A stretch of DNA of 8,363 bases, taken from the NCBI GenBank assembly GCA_024644125.1, contig JAHELQ010000053.1, positions 9,016 to 17,378 of the forward strand, in the 5' to 3' direction. The translations under genes were made by a program, and so were the position numbers. Under the pieces are notes generated by a model that saw only the letters and a list, made by a program, of their open reading frames with translations, did not search any database and had not been told where the DNA came from. Below are positions 6,870-8,363 of the stretch, piece after piece (positions within the stretch are counted from its first letter, which is position 1; each line of letters starts with the position of its first letter). This DNA is from Candidatus Aminicenantota bacterium. Lineage in GTDB: Bacteria > Acidobacteriota > Aminicenantia > UBA2199.

Positions 6870-8042
6870 ATGAAACAGACACAATTCAAAGTGGTAATTC
6901 TAGCAGTATTGGCGCTGTTGACGATGAACGGCTGCGGATCCTCCGGGAAGGAGGGGATGAAGACAGAGATTATCGAAGGAGTCGCTCATGTGTACAGTCC
7001 TGCGACTCCCCTTTACGGCGATGCGGTCCTCGATCTGGAGGAGAAACTTCGAATCGACTCCCAGGATGTGGAAGCCGGATCTCCCCCCTCTTTCGGTCTG
7101 TATCAGGCAGACTCTGACGGCAATATTTATCTCTGCCATCAATCTGAACCGCGCATTTATAAATTTGATAACCATGGCAAATTCCTGTTCTCGTTTGTAA
7201 AAAAAGGGGAGGGCCCTGGTGAATTCCCCCAATCGATCTATGATCTCCAGGTATCGGGCAATTCCGTTTGGGCCGCCTATTCACGCAAGATCGCCCGCTT
7301 CGATCTGAAGGGAAATTATCTCGACGAACACATCTTCGACCGCAACATCACGCTTGTCGAGATGGTGGATAACGAGTCCCTTCTCGGGAACTACTACTTG
7401 AACGACCGTACCGATGAACGGATGCGGGTTTGCGCGCGACTTAGCCTATCGGGCAAAGAAATCGTTTCCTTCATGTCGGATCCTGCGGCGGGTTTTACGC
7501 GCATCCGGGTGGAGAATAGAATGTATTCGTTTTTCCATGGCATGATCACTAACGATTTCCTCCATGCCTATGACCGTCAATCGCAAATGGTCTACCTATT
7601 CCTCGCCAACCAGCCCGTCATCTACCGCAAGACCCTGGATGGCGTGACGGATCTGGTGATTCACAGGGAGATCCAGCCTGTCAAACCCGGGCCCGATGAC
7701 AGCCGGGAATTCGCCGAAAATTCGTTCGCCCGTTGGCCTAAGGAATTGCGGCAGGCTGTATCCCGGTCGTTGCCCCCCCATTTTGTGTATCACAACAATA
7801 TTTACATCCTCCCCTCCGGCAACTTCATTTTGCGTCGAATAACCGGCTACCAGAAGTACGAGATGGATATTTTCGGTCGCGACGGTCAATTCCTCCACAC
7901 AATCAAACCCGGTCCGCTCTATCCCGATTTTTCCCGCGCAGGCTTTGTAAAAAACCGCCTGGTTGTGTTCCAGGAAGTGGATGACAGGGATATCCTCATC
8001 ATCTACGCCATCAAAAACCTCCCCGACATCTTCGCAAACTAA
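6870..8042 (+). CDS. Lipoprotein with predicted 6-bladed beta-propeller
   Basis: 390 residues. The N-terminus is a lipoprotein signal: Lys2 and Lys7, hydrophobic 8-19, then TMNGC with Cys22 as the lipidated residue. The lipobox is imperfect, with Met and Asn where aliphatic and small residues are usual. The residue after Cys22 is Gly, so there is no Asp inner-membrane retention signal and outer-membrane sorting is plausible. The mature part shows recurring blade-like units of about 40 residues, such as ADSDGNIYLCHQSEPRIYKFD followed by a GKFLFSF strand, then GEGPGEF (113-119), a hallmark of 6-bladed/NHL-like propeller lipoproteins. Later units include KIARFDLKGNYLDEHIF and FGRDGQFLHTI. No catalytic residues or enzyme domain are recognised. 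Such propellers usually bind proteins or ligands; the partner is unknown. It is a single gene after tRNA-Leu. Confidence 0.9.
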   Translation: MKQTQFKVVILAVLALLTMNGCGSSGKEGMKTEIIEGVAHVYSPATPLYGDAVLDLEEKLRIDSQDVEAGSPPSFGLYQADSDGNIYLCHQSEPRIYKFDNHGKFLFSFVKKGEGPGEFPQSIYDLQVSGNSVWAAYSRKIARFDLKGNYLDEHIFDRNITLVEMVDNESLLGNYYLNDRTDERMRVCARLSLSGKEIVSFMSDPAAGFTRIRVENRMYSFFHGMITNDFLHAYDRQSQMVYLFLANQPVIYRKTLDGVTDLVIHREIQPVKPGPDDSREFAENSFARWPKELRQAVSRSLPPHFVYHNNIYILPSGNFILRRITGYQKYEMDIFGRDGQFLHTIKPGPLYPDFSRAGFVKNRLVVFQEVDDRDILIIYAIKNLPDIFAN

Positions 8043-8073
8043 GCCAGCCGTAACAACGTCTAGAAGAAAGAAA

Positions 8074-8161
8074 TGGGGACAGGCAGAGGATCATCCGCCT
8101 CTTTAGTTCTACCAGGACTTCCGAGCCGGGCTTCTAAAAAGGCGCAATCCGCCTGTCCCCA
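8074..8161. repeat. 88-bp element with terminal inverted repeats (REP/MITE-like)
   Basis: TGGGGACAGGC at 8074-8084 is perfectly complementary to 8151-8161. The inverted similarity continues inward (GGAT at 8088-8091 against ATCC at 8147-8150) if a 3-base gap is allowed. Inside are a small AGAGG/CCTCT hairpin (8085-8089 with 8098-8102), a second copy of ATCCGCCT (8093-8100 and 8147-8154), and a 14-base stretch shared with 2047-2060. No transposase gene and no target duplication are visible. The GGGGACAGGC ends recall palindromes linked to REP-associated tyrosine transposases; that link is inference. Confidence 0.55.
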
Positions 8162-8250
8162 CCGACACCGACGGTATTCAAGATCGGCAGCTTCGATGGG
8201 GATAGAGATGGCGCTCTCGCTTCGAGGGGGGATTGTGGATTGAAAGGAGA

Positions 8251-8296
8251 CCCGGGGAGCCAGGGGGGCGTCCCCGGGGTAAGTTTTATTTTTTTT
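8251..8296 (+). terminator. Possible intrinsic terminator
   Basis: CCCGGGGA (8251-8258) pairs with 8271-8278. Three more pairs (8259-8261 with 8267-8269) form if G8270 is bulged. T-runs follow at 8284-8287 and 8289-8296. The first T comes about 5 bases after the stem, further than ideal, so efficiency is uncertain. It could end transcription of the lipoprotein gene more than 200 bases after its stop. Confidence 0.4.
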
Positions 8297-8331
8297 GGCA
8301 AGTAAAATTTGGGGGAAAATTTTTCAAAGTA

Positions 8332-8363
8332 ATGATGAATCTGTCTAAAGAACTTAAGGTGAA
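8332..8363 (+). CDS. Possible first codons of a gene running off the window
   Basis: ATG at 8332 (or 8335) opens a frame reading MMNLSKELKV up to the window end. The only purine-rich site upstream, GGGGGAA at 8311-8317, is about 14 bases away, which is too far to be convincing. Ten codons are too few to identify a product. Confidence 0.2.
   Translation, partial: MMNLSKELKV

Larger units (their letters stand above)
8043..8363. other. Intergenic region of 321 bases without a convincing complete gene
   Basis: After the lipoprotein stop there is no substantial open frame on either strand. The region holds an inverted-repeat element (8074-8161), a CCGACACCGACGG stretch (8163-8175), several G-runs (8225-8231, 8263-8268, 8311-8315) and a GC-rich hairpin followed by T-rich sequence (8251-8296). 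Its composition shifts sharply from GC-rich to AT-rich at about 8280. Confidence 0.7.

Noticed and set aside
8162..8250. Gene remnant in the CCGACACCGACGG region
   Set aside because: The longest frame (about 28 codons ending at the TGA near 8240) has no convincing start or recognisable motif.
1..8363. CRISPR array, riboswitch or phage genes
   Set aside because: No regularly spaced direct repeats, no recognisable aptamer and no phage hallmark genes are visible.

Overview
The window reads as chromosomal DNA of a diderm (Gram-negative-type) bacterium of moderate GC. Two proteins have Sec signal peptides with no wall-anchoring signals, one is a lipoprotein, and the ABC ATPase is of the LolD lipoprotein-export type. 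The mix of a LolD-like ATPase, M16 peptidases carrying an extra helical insertion, a LolA-like fusion and a 6-bladed beta-propeller lipoprotein recalls lineages such as Acidobacteriota, Aminicenantota or related candidate phyla. That placement is inference; no marker here fixes the taxon.

Layout, all on the + strand. (1) 1-1953: the 3' part of an EF-G-family translational GTPase gene, cut by the window start and closed by a perfect 14-bp stem plus U-tract terminator (1991-2028). (2) 2087-2779: a LolD-type ABC ATPase with no permease gene beside it. (3) 2849-4372 and 4369-6486: two secreted M16 (insulinase/pitrilysin family) proteins with an ATGA overlap. The first has the zinc site and lacks the Arg/Tyr pair; the second has lost the zinc site and keeps the Arg/Tyr pair, so they should form one heterodimeric peptidase. 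The second also carries a C-terminal domain of about 220 residues resembling LolA/COG2834 lipoprotein-carrier proteins. (4) 6566-6704: a sigma70-type promoter and a tRNA-Leu(UAG). (5) 6870-8042: a lipoprotein with a predicted 6-bladed beta-propeller. (6) 8043-8363: 321 bases with no convincing complete gene. They hold an 88-bp element with terminal inverted repeats, a GC-rich hairpin followed by T-rich sequence, and possibly the first codons of a next gene.

The most interesting idea is that the ABC ATPase, the split M16 peptidase and the LolA-like domain form an envelope module linking lipoprotein handling with periplasmic proteolysis. What is seen directly is the gene order, the two complementary half active sites, the signal peptides and the overlap. 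The LolA assignment and the functional link are inference. A second point is the EF-G-like GTPase, in which the guanine-specificity motif reads NKMT instead of NKxD.
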